A stretch of 64,000 nt of DNA. It comes from Suillus spraguei (Eukaryota > Basidiomycota > Agaricomycetes > Boletales > Suillaceae). The notes beneath the pieces are model-generated. The model did no database searches, was not told where the DNA came from, and saw only the letters and a list, made by a program, of their open reading frames with translations. Of this stretch, positions 11,796 through 22,516 are shown in pieces. Every line of letters begins with the position of its first letter. Within the stretch, counting starts at the first letter, position 1. Both the position numbers and the translations under genes were made by a program. Location of the stretch: NCBI GenBank assembly GCA_016800925.1, contig JABCPU010000376.1, forward strand, positions 1-64,000, in the 5' to 3' direction.

Positions 11796-14270
11796 TGATG
11801 CTGATGTGGGACAGACCGATTCTGATGGTATGTTTTCAACTTATGTCTATACAGGCGATCCACCATCATCTGGAACAGCATCACCTGCACCCCAGCATGA
11901 CATTGACGATATCAAAGTGGAATACCACCCTAGTAGTGGTATCCCACCAAAGTGTACCACTTCGAGGACTATGGACGCGGTCCCGGTGCCCCACCAGCAG
12001 TTCCAGAAGCAGATCCTATGCCCTGGCAGCTGTTTCGCACTTGTATCAACTTCGAAGTTGCAGAACTCACACATGATGCTGGACTCTCTCATGAGCAGCT
12101 GGACCGCCTCATTCACCTCTTTCATCGCAGCAGGATTGAGCTCTTTACCCTCAAGAATTGCAAAGATGTGAGAGACATGTGGGATGCAGTGTCATTCAAG
12201 ATGACACCTGTGTGTACTATTCACTAACTTCGTATATACTATGCTTATTTTGCTTCTGTCATGTAATAGTTTACAAAGGAGGAAGTTATTGTGCCCTTAT
12301 GAGGTGTTGATCAAACATTCCCACTATTTCATCATTCACTGTGGGACTGGGTCACCAATTTACTTCATGATCCACAAGTAGGTCTGAACTTTGTCTTAAA
12401 TGTGTAAAGGCTGTCAAAGTTCAATGGCGAGAAGTTCATTCAGTTCATTCATGAACCATGGACCACTAATGCATTCTGGGAGTATCAAGTAGGTCATTTT
12501 CTTATTAGTATCATGTTAAGTGTCTGCATTGTAGTATATACCATTGACTGAATATCATCATAGTCAAAAATTCCACCAGACGCAAAACCTCTTGCGTCCA
12601 TTTTGTATGCCGACAAAGCAAAATTATCGTCATTCGGTCATGTAAAAGGCTATCCTGTAGTCGCTCACTGTGCTAATCTTCCTATTGCGATTCGCAACAG
12701 AGAAGGCTTGGGTGGAGGGCGCGTTGTTGGTTGGCTGCCTATCATTTGCTCTACTCTTCCTTATAACTACTGATGATTTCATTATTAACACTCAGGACAG
12801 GTAAAGGAAGACAAGCAGCATTCTGGAAAGCCTGCTTTTGTCAACTTCAAGAATGCGGTGTGGCACGCCTTGTTTCTGAAGATTCTCGACTGTCTGGCAC
12901 CACTATTGAGGTTTGGTTCTGCCATCAAATGCTGGGATGACATTATTCGCGTCTTCTATCCAATTGTAATAATACTATCTGCAGACTATGAAGAACAGTA
13001 CATGTATTCTAGCTCCTGTAACTATTAAATATCTCTGACATCTGAATGTGTTCACTGTTGTAGGGCTGTAATGGCATTGATTCGTGGTTTAATGGGCAAA
13101 TTTCCTTGTCCTGTCTAGTGCCTCGTGACGAGCTTTCAAACACTCTCAAGGTATTTCCTCTCCGCACATGCACAGGAACCAAGGCATTGCTTGCTTGAGT
13201 GCGAGAATCTACAACATTGGATGCAAGAGAGCAGATCTTGAGGTCCCAGAGCCTCCGTGATGTTGATGTGAGTCTCGCTCTTATCCTTATCTTTATCTTA
13301 CTCAGTCTATCATTATTGTTTCATTTTCAGAATTCATTTGGCATTCTGGAGCACACCGACATTCACAGCACTCTATCGCACAACAAACTCCACTTCACTT
13401 CAATGATGAGGGATTGTTCAGTGATCACAAGTGGCCTGAACTGCAGAAATGGATTGAACGTTTGGGTCAACAGGCCATTGTCCAGATTGACAGCTTGTGA
13501 GTCATTTTTCCACTGTACTTATGTAGGTTTTCATTTATATTGTCAGCTTTCAATCAATTCTGCATTGGCAAAACCTGAATCACTTCAATCAGGTTATATC
13601 AGTATCATTTTCTGATGGAACAAAATATGAAGACATCTCTAAGGCGAGCCTAGATCATTCACTTGAATATATCATTCACATTGTTTTAGCTTATTGTATT
13701 TGCAGTGCATAATGTATCCAACTGCGATATGGATCTGGAGGCATATCTCCTGCTCTGCTGTATCCGAAGCTATGTGGAGTTCAATATGTATGCTTCGTTA
13801 GAGGTTCATACTGAAGATACCATCAATAATGGCTGGGAAGCGTCGTCAAAGCTCACTGGATTGATGGATGTACATATTTTTAGTTTAATTCTAATTCATT
13901 GCATTGGATCCAAGTGTTTGGTCAGAAATACATTGAGGATACAGCAGAGATGTCCGAGAAGTCCTGGAATTTCCACAAGAAACATCTTTCTGCCCATCTC
14001 TTTGACGACATCAAGGTGAAAGGTGTTTCTCGAAACTACAGCACCAAGCTGAACGAGAAAATGCATGGCCCATTGAAAGATGCCTATCAAGATTGCACAA
14101 ATTTCAAGAACTTCACTGAACAGGTAAGTGACTTCTGAATCTGAATTCGCATATATATGACTAACAATGAATTTTTTAAGATCCTCCGATACAACCATGA
14201 CAGCTTGATTGCGGAATACATTCGCAAAAGTTGGATCACCTTGACACTCAGAATCTCAGCATATCTGATG
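11796..14270 (+). pseudogene. Plavaka-family transposase, decayed, multi-exon
   Basis: A series of plus-strand segments separated by short introns matches the Plavaka transposases of Agaricomycetes. Landmarks in order are 'PWQLFRTCINFEVAELTHDA' (about 12020), 'KNCKDVRDMWD' (about 12150), 'PLASILYADKAKLSSFGHVK' (about 12590-12650), 'LPIAIRNREGLGGGRVVGWL' (about 12680-12740), 'YPIVIILSADYEEQ' (about 12957-13000), 'LHFNDEGLFSDHKWPEL' (about 13390-13440, with a frame slip) and 'VSRNYSTKLNEKMHGPLKDA' (about 14025-14085). Plavaka belongs to the same broad DNA-transposon radiation in fungi as KDZ. Frames break several times (stops near 12300 and 13230), so it is very unlikely to be active. The 3' end is cut near 14290, where an LTR scrap begins at 14311. 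Confidence 0.82.
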
Positions 14271-14310
14271 ACTTAGAAGACCAACCCGATACTGCACTCC
14301 AGGAGACCAA

Positions 14311-14611
14311 TGTAATGAACATATTGGCACTGGCCTTGAAACCCTACCTTTTAGCACTTGTCTCATGTCTATAGGAGTTACCACTTGTCCATGGCCATCT
14401 TACCCCTTTAGCACATGCCAGCAGCATCCCACACTTACTGCACACTGTCCTGACTGCCACACCACATTCCACGTACCAATGTCCTTCCATGTCCTTGCCG
14501 CATCTGCATAGCTCCATTTGGTGTGAAGTTTGTATCTAACCACGTATCACTGATTCTACAGCAAGCCATATTACATGTTGCCTTGTGCCACAGCTGCCTC
14601 GCACTATGTTT
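14311..14611 (+). mobile_element. LTR fragment, family A, degraded
   Basis: It begins TGTAATGAACATATTGGC, the 5' end of family A LTRs (compare 30113 and the minus strand of 23479), and follows the same order to about 'ttgccttgtgccacagctg', after which similarity stops. It is an older, diverged copy missing its 3' two-thirds. It lies directly downstream of the truncated Plavaka gene. Confidence 0.75.
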
Positions 14612-14847
14612 AGAGCTAGTTCAGAAACTCATGTGAAGTTAGGTCAAGTCAATTTGTGGTCGGCAGGCATGGTCAGCATGGCACACCCTGAGCGGCTGAC
14701 CTTGAACCTTGCTTGTATCATACTACGACCATGGGGTCTTGTTATCACATCAATAATCTCAAGGGTGTCCATCTCACCCATCATAGACATATCTTAACAA
14801 GTGTTGTATCTCTAACAGCTCTTGCTGCGCATTATACCACTGTTCTC

Positions 14848-15209
14848 ATGGCTCAAGAGAAAGAAAAGGCCTTTTGGACTGAACCAGAAGTAACAGCACT
14901 AATCGACTACCTTCATGAGCATCGATCAGAGCATGCAGAAGGAGGTAACTTCAAGATAGTGACATTTAATGGGGCAGCAAAGTCTATCATACCCAAGAGG
15001 ACACAGGGCCCACAAAAGACTGGCAAAATGTGCCAGACAAAGTGGACATTGGTGCGTTACTGATTTCTCAGTCATTATCTCAGCTAACAAGCATCTAGTT
15101 AAAACAGATCTACAATACTATCGATAAGTATTGTAAACAGTCTGGAATTAACCAGTGGCACCATGAGTATGGTGCAAACATCCAAGGGGAAGCAGCGGTA
15201 GCAGTGTGA
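14848..15209 (+). CDS. Myb/SANT-like DNA-binding domain protein, probably truncated
   Basis: The ATG at 14848 opens a reading frame with 'AFWTEPEVTALIDYLHEHRS' and 'GNFKIVTFNGAAKSIIP', then a 56-nt intron (15052-15107, GTGCGT...CAG) and a second exon with 'QWHHEYGANIQGEAAV' ending at TGA 15207-15209. This matches the Myb/SANT-like domain (Myb_DNA-bind_3 type) found in many Agaricomycete proteins and in helpers of Harbinger-type transposons. The usual continuation after '...GANI...' is missing, and minisatellite sequence follows at once, so the gene appears cut short. It would bind DNA. Whether it is expressed is unknown. Confidence 0.65.
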
Positions 15210-17247
15210 GCCCATTCAGTCACATAGTATATATAATACATGCAGCTGAGGTTGACAAAACACTGTTCCAAACAGGCCAACAGACATTGGCTGACCGATG
15301 CTATATGTCTGTGTCTAATGTTTGGCCGGCCATCTCACTGAGCAGTGATATTGACAGGTGGGCCCATACACAGTGATGCTTGACATTAACATGTCGGCCG
15401 ATAGCCAATAAATGGTTGGTGTAATATTGTCAGCTGGGCCCATGTGCTGTTGTGAGTGTGTGAAATGCTCGGCTGATAGCATGCATATCATTAGGCCGAT
15501 GATGGGGGTAAAAGGTGTCAGGCAACCCTAGGCAGTAATATATTTATATTGCCTGTGCACATTGGTCTGTAAATTGTGTGTATGATGCCATCACATGGGC
15601 CGAGTAAAATAAAGGCCGATGTCATCATATGGGCCAATAGACAAACATACCTGAGAGAGTCAGTACCATCGGCCCATATGACACCATCAGGTATGCAGTT
15701 GTATCGGCCCATGCATTTACATCAGTACCATGGGCCGAGATGATGGCATTGAGTATTCATTAATCTCGGCCCATCTGAGTGCCTCAGGTATTGGGTTGAT
15801 CAGCCCATATGATGACATCAGTGCCATCAGCTGACATGATGGTATCAGGCATTCAGGCGTTTGTTGCCTTCGGCCCATATGATAACATCAGGGATTGAGT
15901 TGCATCAGACCATCTGATTTCATTGGGCATGCAGTTATATGGGCCCATATGTTTACATCAGCACCATGGGCCAAGATGATGGCATCAGGCATTCATTTCC
16001 TTCGGCCCATATGATAATATCAGGTATTCAGGTTCATCAGCCCACATGTTTGCATCAGTACCATGGGCCGAGATGATGGCACTGAGTATTCATTATTCTT
16101 GGCCCATCTGAGTGCCTCTGGTATTGGATTGATTGGCCCATATGATAACATCAGTGCCATTGGCTGACATGATGGGATCGGGCATTCATCGCCTTCGGCC
16201 CATATGATAACATCAAGTATTAAGTTGCATCGACCCTGCCTCGGCTATCCACCTGATGCAAACATATGGGCCAGATCATTTCAGTTGATGGTACTGATTG
16301 TTACGAACTGGGGTGGCATCACCAGCGACAGTGAAAAGACACAGTCGGTCTACTGGGAAGTTCTACAATGTCCAGAAGAGGACAAGGTGAAAGTACAAGG
16401 AACACGTTCCGAGTACTATCAAGGGTTCAGCCTCAAAGATAAGTCTAAGAGGTTCTACGAGAATAGAGACTAAGGCTAAGGAGTGCTTAGACTTAGAGAC
16501 GATTCAAGACAACTTAGGTTGGAGACCTAAGCAAAGGATGTTCCAGGTAAAACCCAGTAAGATTAAAGTAAAGTATACAAGCATAATACAATGTGCTTAA
16601 ATAGGCCAATATGTGCGCACGGACCAAGAGAGAGACGTGAGAATGTAAGTGCATATCCAAAGAAGGAAGGCAACTATAGTACAGATGTGTTGAGCATATG
16701 AGTCAGAGTCACATTACGTAATATACAAAGTAAAGGAGGCAGAAAATAAATAGGGGCACATACGATTGTAACACTGATGCTATCATATGGGCTGATCAAA
16801 ACCAATACCTGAGACACTCATATGGGCTGAGAATAATGAATACTCAATGCCATCATCTCAGCCCATGGTGCTGATGCAAACATGTGGGCCGATGAACCTG
16901 AATACCTGATATTATCATATGGGCTGAAGGAAATGAATGCCTGATGCCATCATCTCGGCCCATATAACTGCATGCCCAATGAAATCAGATGGGCTGATGC
17001 AACTCAATCCCTGATGTTATCATATGGGCCGAAGGCAAAAAACGCCCGAATGCCTGATACCATCATGTCAGCTGATGGCACTGATGCCATCACATGGGCC
17101 AATCAATATGAATGCCCGAGGCAGTCAGATGGAGCTGATGTTTTCACATGTGCCAATGTAAATCAAACTATAGGTCGAACTGGTCAGTCGGTCGGTCAGA
17201 CACCAAATGCAAACATCAGTTATTGTGATACACAATGACTGCACTAT
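15210..17247. repeat. Minisatellite with GGGCCGAT / ATCGGCCC units, split by a solo LTR
   Basis: Imperfect units of about 50-65 bp built around 'cggcccatatgataacatca' and 'gggccgagatgatggcat' fill 15210-16299 and resume from 16774 to about 17245. The orientation of the units switches: 'cggcccatatg' dominates before the LTR and 'catatgggctga' dominates after it, so the two halves look inverted relative to each other. The array abuts the 3' end of TET/JBP copy 1. Small ORFs within it are artefacts of the repeat. Confidence 0.8.
16300..16773 (-). mobile_element. Solo LTR, family C, 474 bp, with perfect 5-bp duplication
   Basis: It reads TGTTACGAACTGGGGTGGCA at the left and ends ...CGATTGTAACA at the right, with TG...CA termini. 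It is flanked by CTGAT at 16295-16299 and again at 16774-16778. A second, near-identical copy lies at 40759-41233 next to a minus-strand gag, which gives the sense strand. A single LTR with intact target duplication indicates LTR-LTR recombination after insertion into the minisatellite. Confidence 0.92.
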
Positions 17248-18237
17248 CTAGGCCGAGACCGAGACATTCCAACCCACATCCACATAAGTTGCATATAATG
17301 GCCGAGCTGTCCCCACAAAATTATGAATGCTGTCGCACATGAACCAAGCCCACACAATGCGGTTGCCGCTATATGTGACACCATGCCTGACAATGTGTCC
17401 AGAGCAGCCAACCATAGCACCTGAGTTATATCGCAACCGGATACTGAGATTGGATAATGTCATGAGTCCATCACAATAATGGCCGGCACTGGTCATGATG
17501 TCAAACCCTTTGGGAGAAGAACTTGGATCTCGGTGAATAGGGCATTGTCTATTACAAATAACAGATGCACAATTGAACACTGATGCCAAAAATTGCATGC
17601 GGGTGCACATATCACTGAGGCCATGTGACATGGCCCATCGGGCAAGTTGTATCTGCATGTTGACCGAAGCCCAATACAACTTGGGATGCATCACCCAAAG
17701 AGCTGCAGAAGCTAGGACTGCTGCACACTGCATAGATATTATGACATCAGGACCATCTTTTCCTTTCAGTGTGGCCAACACCTTGGGGAAGAATCCATCA
17801 GCTGGTGGAAAACCGTGTGGCTAGCTCACCTGCATGAGCATGGGCATTCTGGTGAAGAAGCAGTACTGACCTCTTGGCCTTGCTGGAACCAGCAGGGGGC
17901 TAAATTGATACATCCTGGGGTCAATCATTGCCGGTCGCTGGTATGAAAATTCCCTGGGAACGTCTTCCACTTGGTGTCCATTCCACTGGTCATGCTTTGC
18001 TGCAAGAGAGAGCCCATGCCAATGGTGGCTTCTTCCATCTCGGCCTGTAAGGTAGGTCAATGAGCTGGCCGATTGGTCATAATAAATAAGCTAACTTGAA
18101 TCCATGGGCTGATGGCATCTGGTAGGTACCACAAGATAATGCAGCTGGCTGCGTCCAAAATCACCGAGGGCTGCTCCAGCAATTGTTCTGACCAATGAAA
18201 AAAAAATTGAAGCAAGGCCTCTTCATGTTTTGCAATC
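17248..18237 (-). pseudogene. TET/JBP-family 2OG-Fe(II) dioxygenase, copy 1, 5'-truncated
   Basis: This is a fungal TET/JBP-type enzyme; characterised members oxidise 5-methylcytosine in DNA using Fe(II) and 2-oxoglutarate. Three exons are visible: 18237-18096, 18044-17871 and 17820-17248, with introns of 51 and 50 nt. The iron triad is represented by 'HRD' (17527-17535) and the distal His in 'SGHIVRHGV'. The position that is Arg in copy 2 ('WAWYMRDSVH') is Cys here ('WAWFMCDSIH', 17335-17337). Exon 2 has an in-frame TGA just before 'LTPGCINLAPCWFQQG'. The 5' end is cut off at the boundary of the family A retroelement. It ends at TGA 17248-17250. Family assignment is confident; it is almost certainly non-functional. 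Confidence 0.85.
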
Positions 18238-19004
18238 TCAGCGATGATACCGCCGGAACTAGCGTCATGCGTAGCAGTGCTACTGTCGTCGAGATAAAGT
18301 CAGTAACAGTTGCATCTAGCAAGCGATGTTGAGCGGTGGTCTCAGCGGTAGCGGTAAGGTTGCGAGCAGTGCAAAGAAACAGTAAAGAAGTCCGCGGTAC
18401 TTTCAGCGGTAAAGTAGCGGAGCATGAGAAGTTCAGTCAAAAGTAACAATCAAAAGTCCAGCGGTATGCCGGCGGTAATGGAGAACGAGCGTGATGTATT
18501 AACGAGCAATAAGGGAACTTTAAAGACTATGTCCACTATTGGGTTGATCCAGAGCTAGACAATAATCCTGACCTATAGTACATGCAATGGTGTAAAATCA
18601 GGTACTGTATCGTGTGGGGTACGCGGTGCTTATATCCTAATTCATATGTACTCGGAATACTCTAGGCGAGATCAGTAGCGCTGGAGTGTAGTAACTGCCA
18701 TAAGTAAACATAGCGCGAGGCGCTGCGGCACAAGGCAACATGTAATAACGCTTGCCGTGGAATCAGTGATAACAAACAGGAAACAAACTACGCACCAAAT
18801 GGAGCTATGCAGACGCGGCAAGGACATGGAAGGACATCGGTTCATGGAACATGGTGCGGCAGTTGGTACGGTGTGCGGTAAGCATGGGATGCCGCCGGTA
18901 CTGCTAAAGGGGTAAAAAGGCCATGGACTAGTGGTAACTCCTGTAGACGTGAGACGAGTGTCAAAATATGGGGTTTTAAGCCCAGCGCCAATATGTTCAT
19001 TACA
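18238..19004 (-). repeat. 3' LTR of the family A element, truncated
   Basis: It aligns throughout with 22715-23479, ending ...CCAATATGTTCATTACA at 19004. The first ~196 bp in plus-strand reading (the TGTAAAGATACAAC end) are missing, and sequence left of 18238 is TET/JBP exon. It contains about seven copies of the hexamer GCGGTA on the plus strand. Confidence 0.9.
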
Positions 19005-19268
19005 TCTCCTAGGAACTTTAGAAACTGACCATCCCCGGTCAACTATACCGCCAGTAAGGGACTTAGCAAGAATTCAAGCGATATCAAGATCACGTGATGG
19101 GACACGTAAGCGGAATTTGCTGTGCGGACATGGAATAGTGGACGCGCCGTGCTGTGACTGTGGACAATGCAGCGGAGTGTGACGCAGTGTGGTCATGAAA
19201 TTACCGTTCCCTACACAAGGGCCGTCATTGGACTTCTCCACTTTCTCCCATCTTTACTTCAAACCATC

Positions 19269-20486
19269 ATGTCGTCCTCGACCTTCACTTTTGACGCCTC
19301 TGCTCTTGCTGCTCCTGCTGCCGCCGCACCATCTGCAGCGCAGAAGAAACTCGCCGCTCTTCAAGATCGTTTGGATGGGCTGATCCTGACAGCGCCTGAT
19401 GACAAGGAGGACCTGCTGGAGGAGAAGGAGATGTGGGTAAAGGCCTGGGAGCAGTTTTTCGTGCGTTCTCTTTTCTTTCTTCTTTGGCAGTATTGGTACT
19501 AACTTTCTCTTAGCGTGATGTAAAAGAGTGCCGCTGCGAAGGCGCAGTACATGGCCTCAACCTGGGCTTGATGCCTGAAGATGTCATGGAGGCAACCACC
19601 GTCATGCCAACGGTCAATGCCTACCGTCTGGAGATCGCTGCAGCTGAAAAGGCCACAGAGGAGAAGAAAAAGGCTGCTGCAGCTCCAATTGAGCCTGCGG
19701 TAGCTGACAAGGGGAAGGGGAAGAAGCGGGCCTTGGAGGAAGAGCTTGAGGAGGAAGAGGAGGAGGAGGAGGAAGCGCCTGCGCCTAAGAAGGTAGCACG
19801 GCCTTCTTCACTGAAGTCAATGGAGGTGCTGATAGCACAGCTGCCTGTGAGTTTGTCTTTCTTCTTTTTGACTTAGCCTTTACTGATTTCATTTTAGCCT
19901 AAGACCGCCCGCATGCATGCTGGGAACCCGCGGCATGCCACAAAGTGTGAGACTTGCGCCAAGGGGGACCATGTGTGTACCGGTGAGGAGGGCAAGGTCT
20001 GCGACCATTGCTGCAAGTTCAAGCATAGGTGTTTGCACAACACCGGTGAGTCTTTCTTCTTCTTTTCTTGACTTAACTTTGTGCTAACTCGTTTTGTCTT
20101 TAGTTCGTCGCAAGAGGGTGCATCCCACGGCAAAGACGCCGCCAGTGGTCGCTGCCGCGGCTAAATCCAAAAAACCAGATGAAGTCATTGAGGTGACTGA
20201 CGGTGAGCCAGCGGTGGTCGCCTCTCCCTCCCGCCCAGCAAAAATCGCTGGCAAGGCGCAGTCCGTTGCAGCGGTGGAGGAAGAGTCTGAGGAAGAAGGC
20301 ATCAATGTGGCGCAGCAGCTTCAAGACTTGGAGGGGGAGAACTTGGACTTCCTCATGGCAGCAAGGCTAGAAGAGGCCCAGGCGCGCTTCATGCAGATGG
20401 AGGGGATGATGAGGGAGTTGGCGGGGAATATGAACTTTCTCCGCGGCTGTATGAACCGCCACCAAAAGAGGCGCTGCTTACAGTAG
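19269..20486 (+). CDS. Zn2Cys6-like cysteine-cluster protein, intact, antisense inside a retroelement
   Basis: Four exons (19269-19460, 19514-19846, 19898-20045, 20104-20486) with GT-AG introns of 50-58 nt give an uninterrupted protein of about 351 residues. The N-terminus is Ala-rich. The middle has a basic patch (GKGKKR) followed by an acidic Glu run. Exon 3 holds 'CETCAKGDHVC' then 'CDHCCKFKHRC', that is C-x2-C-x6-C-x7-C-x2-C-x6-C, the spacing of the fungal Zn2Cys6 binuclear cluster. The C-terminal third is acidic then predicted helical/coiled coil ('LQDLEGENLDFLMAARLEEA'). A nuclear DNA- or chromatin-binding role is inferred. It is unusual in having an internal rather than N-terminal cluster and in lying antisense to gag between gag and the 3' LTR. 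Other cysteine-cluster genes in the window are broken relatives or analogues. Confidence 0.8.
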
Positions 20487-21237
20487 ATACTTTTTTCTTC
20501 TCTTCTGTACTTGTACCTTTGCTTCTGTACCATAGACTTTGTACTATATAATAGTTGCCGCAATGATAGGGGTCCTGGCAGCTCCAGAACAAAAAACACA
20601 GTGTGAACGCCTAAGTCCTTGGGAGGTCCAATAAGTCCAAATGCCTCCATGTCCAAGTCCTAATGCCAGTCATAGTCCATTTGACACCTAAGGTAAACGG
20701 TAATGTATAGTAAGCGCACGCTCATGGTAAACAAAAACTGAACTGATACTGCAAGTCTGTTGCGAGGTTCCGCTCGTCTTGTCTTCTTCGTTGCGCTGTC
20801 TTCATCTATGCCTGCGGTATTGCCGCCACGGTAAGCTTCAGCGTGATATCTCCTGTCTTTATCAATCAATGGGCGCGGTGTGCTGCCTACGTGTTAGAAG
20901 AAAAAGGTGTATAGTACTTTAGCGGTGCACAGTATCCCTTGTCCAATCAATATAGTCCTTCGTACCATAATAAAAGTCTGTGCGCTCGTTAGCGCTAAAC
21001 ATATGTAAGTGATGCTGTGTGGGCATGCATTTGAAAGTGTGAAACTGATCACCGGATGAAACTTGGGGTAAATCAGAGACTATCATACGTGTGCGGTATT
21101 CTTTTCTTTGTTTTTATGATCAAGTAACGAGGGTGGTATTAGCGAATGTCAGTGGCGGTAGGGTAAATGAATGATGCCATTGGGGTTTCTGCTGGTGGGT
21201 ATACGTGCTTGGGTCTTTTGACAGTTGACTTCTGGGG
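20487..21237. other. Internal retroelement sequence without a gene
   Basis: I see no coding sequence and no reverse transcriptase motif. The hexamer GCGGTA recurs here on the plus strand (for example near 20815, 21093 and 21155). This is where pol would be expected if the element were complete. Confidence 0.5.
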
Positions 21238-22406
21238 TTAGCTTCGTCTTCTGCAATGAAAACCACGTGATCTGTGTTCGTACTGCCGTAGCGCTATGCA
21301 AGCATGCGATGGCCTGCGGTACTGTGGGACAATAGTTGGCGGACAACTAGTGGGCAGTAGGCTGCGCTTCGTCATCTGCCACAAGAACGTATGCTGGTAG
21401 TCGATAATAAACCTTCTAGCCGCGGTAAGGCTAGGAATGCAGTATGGCCTGGTAAGACCATCATCTTGGCGTACTAATGCAGCGGTCAACACATGGCAGT
21501 AGGCACATGCGGTCTGCGAGTTCAGCTGAATAGCTCCTGTGGTGAACGTTGCTTTAGGTGTCAGCAGTAAACGTGCGGTAACAGTCTGAGCGGTAAACAT
21601 TGCTTCTGCGGTATGTGTCGGCACTTCTACTATACTATACCTTTCCAGCGATACTTCTATAGCTTCTTTGCTATCAGCGCTAGCGGTCTGCGGTACTTCG
21701 TCTTGAGAGCATATATGCTCCGTGACCGTCAAGAGTTCTGTCAGTAAAATGTCAGTGCTAACCAAGTCAATTGCCGTTTCGTCTGTTTCTTCTAGCGAGC
21801 GGTGTGCATTGCTGTCGGTGAAAAACGTAGTGTCGTCAGTGTAGCATGCTTCATTCAGGGACAAACTTTCGTCGAGTGCTTGGACTGGCGGGGATGCCTT
21901 ATCCTCGCACGGTAGTGCCATAGGTAGCATAGTGCTGTCTGTACTTGGTGCCATTAACGATTGCTGATCCGCCAGTGGTGCAGTATCTTCAAGTGGTAGT
22001 GATACTTGCTCGGCGGTAGTGATTTCCAATGCCGTAACTTGTTGCGGTACATCAGTGTCAGAGTGCTCAATAGTGTTTCCCGATAGGGGTCTGCCAGCGG
22101 AGCAACTGCTTCAGCGGTAACTGTGCGGTTGAACGTAATAGGACCACATTCTGGGTACAAGTGCAAAATAGCGTTAGCGAAGTCTATGAAGCTGTTACTG
22201 TTGTGTTCGTCAAGACATTCCCATACTTCTGCTTTGTCAGGATCTGCGTAGCGTATAGCCGCCTTGATGAGTGCTTTATCAGCGATGCCAGCCAAGTCTG
22301 CCAGCTCATCTACAGTAGCGAGGAATGTTAGCAATTCTCTTGGGTTGCCATCGAAGTACGGTGCCACTGCCGTGCGGTGCAGTGGCATGCAAAATCTGTC
22401 AGACAT
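21238..22406 (-). pseudogene. gag-like ORF of the family A element, one frameshift
   Basis: The ATG at 22406 opens 'YFDGNPRELLTFLATVDELA' and 'ADPDKAEVWECLDEHNSNSF', typical of capsid (gag) domains of basidiomycete LTR elements. The frame slips between about 22000 and 22090 into a second, acidic Ser/Thr-rich stretch that runs to 21238. Together this is about 390 residues. No zinc knuckle, protease or reverse transcriptase follows. It would form the virus-like particle if functional. The frameshift may instead be a programmed or sequencing event, but the missing pol makes autonomy unlikely. Confidence 0.7.
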
Positions 22407-22516
22407 TCTTATCAGTAGCGTAGCGGTGCGGTAATAACTGCAGTGACAATTGTGCGGTAAGCAATTGAGACAAGAACAAAACTATACCAAAGGACCCCCT
22501 CGTGGTGGGCTCCAGT

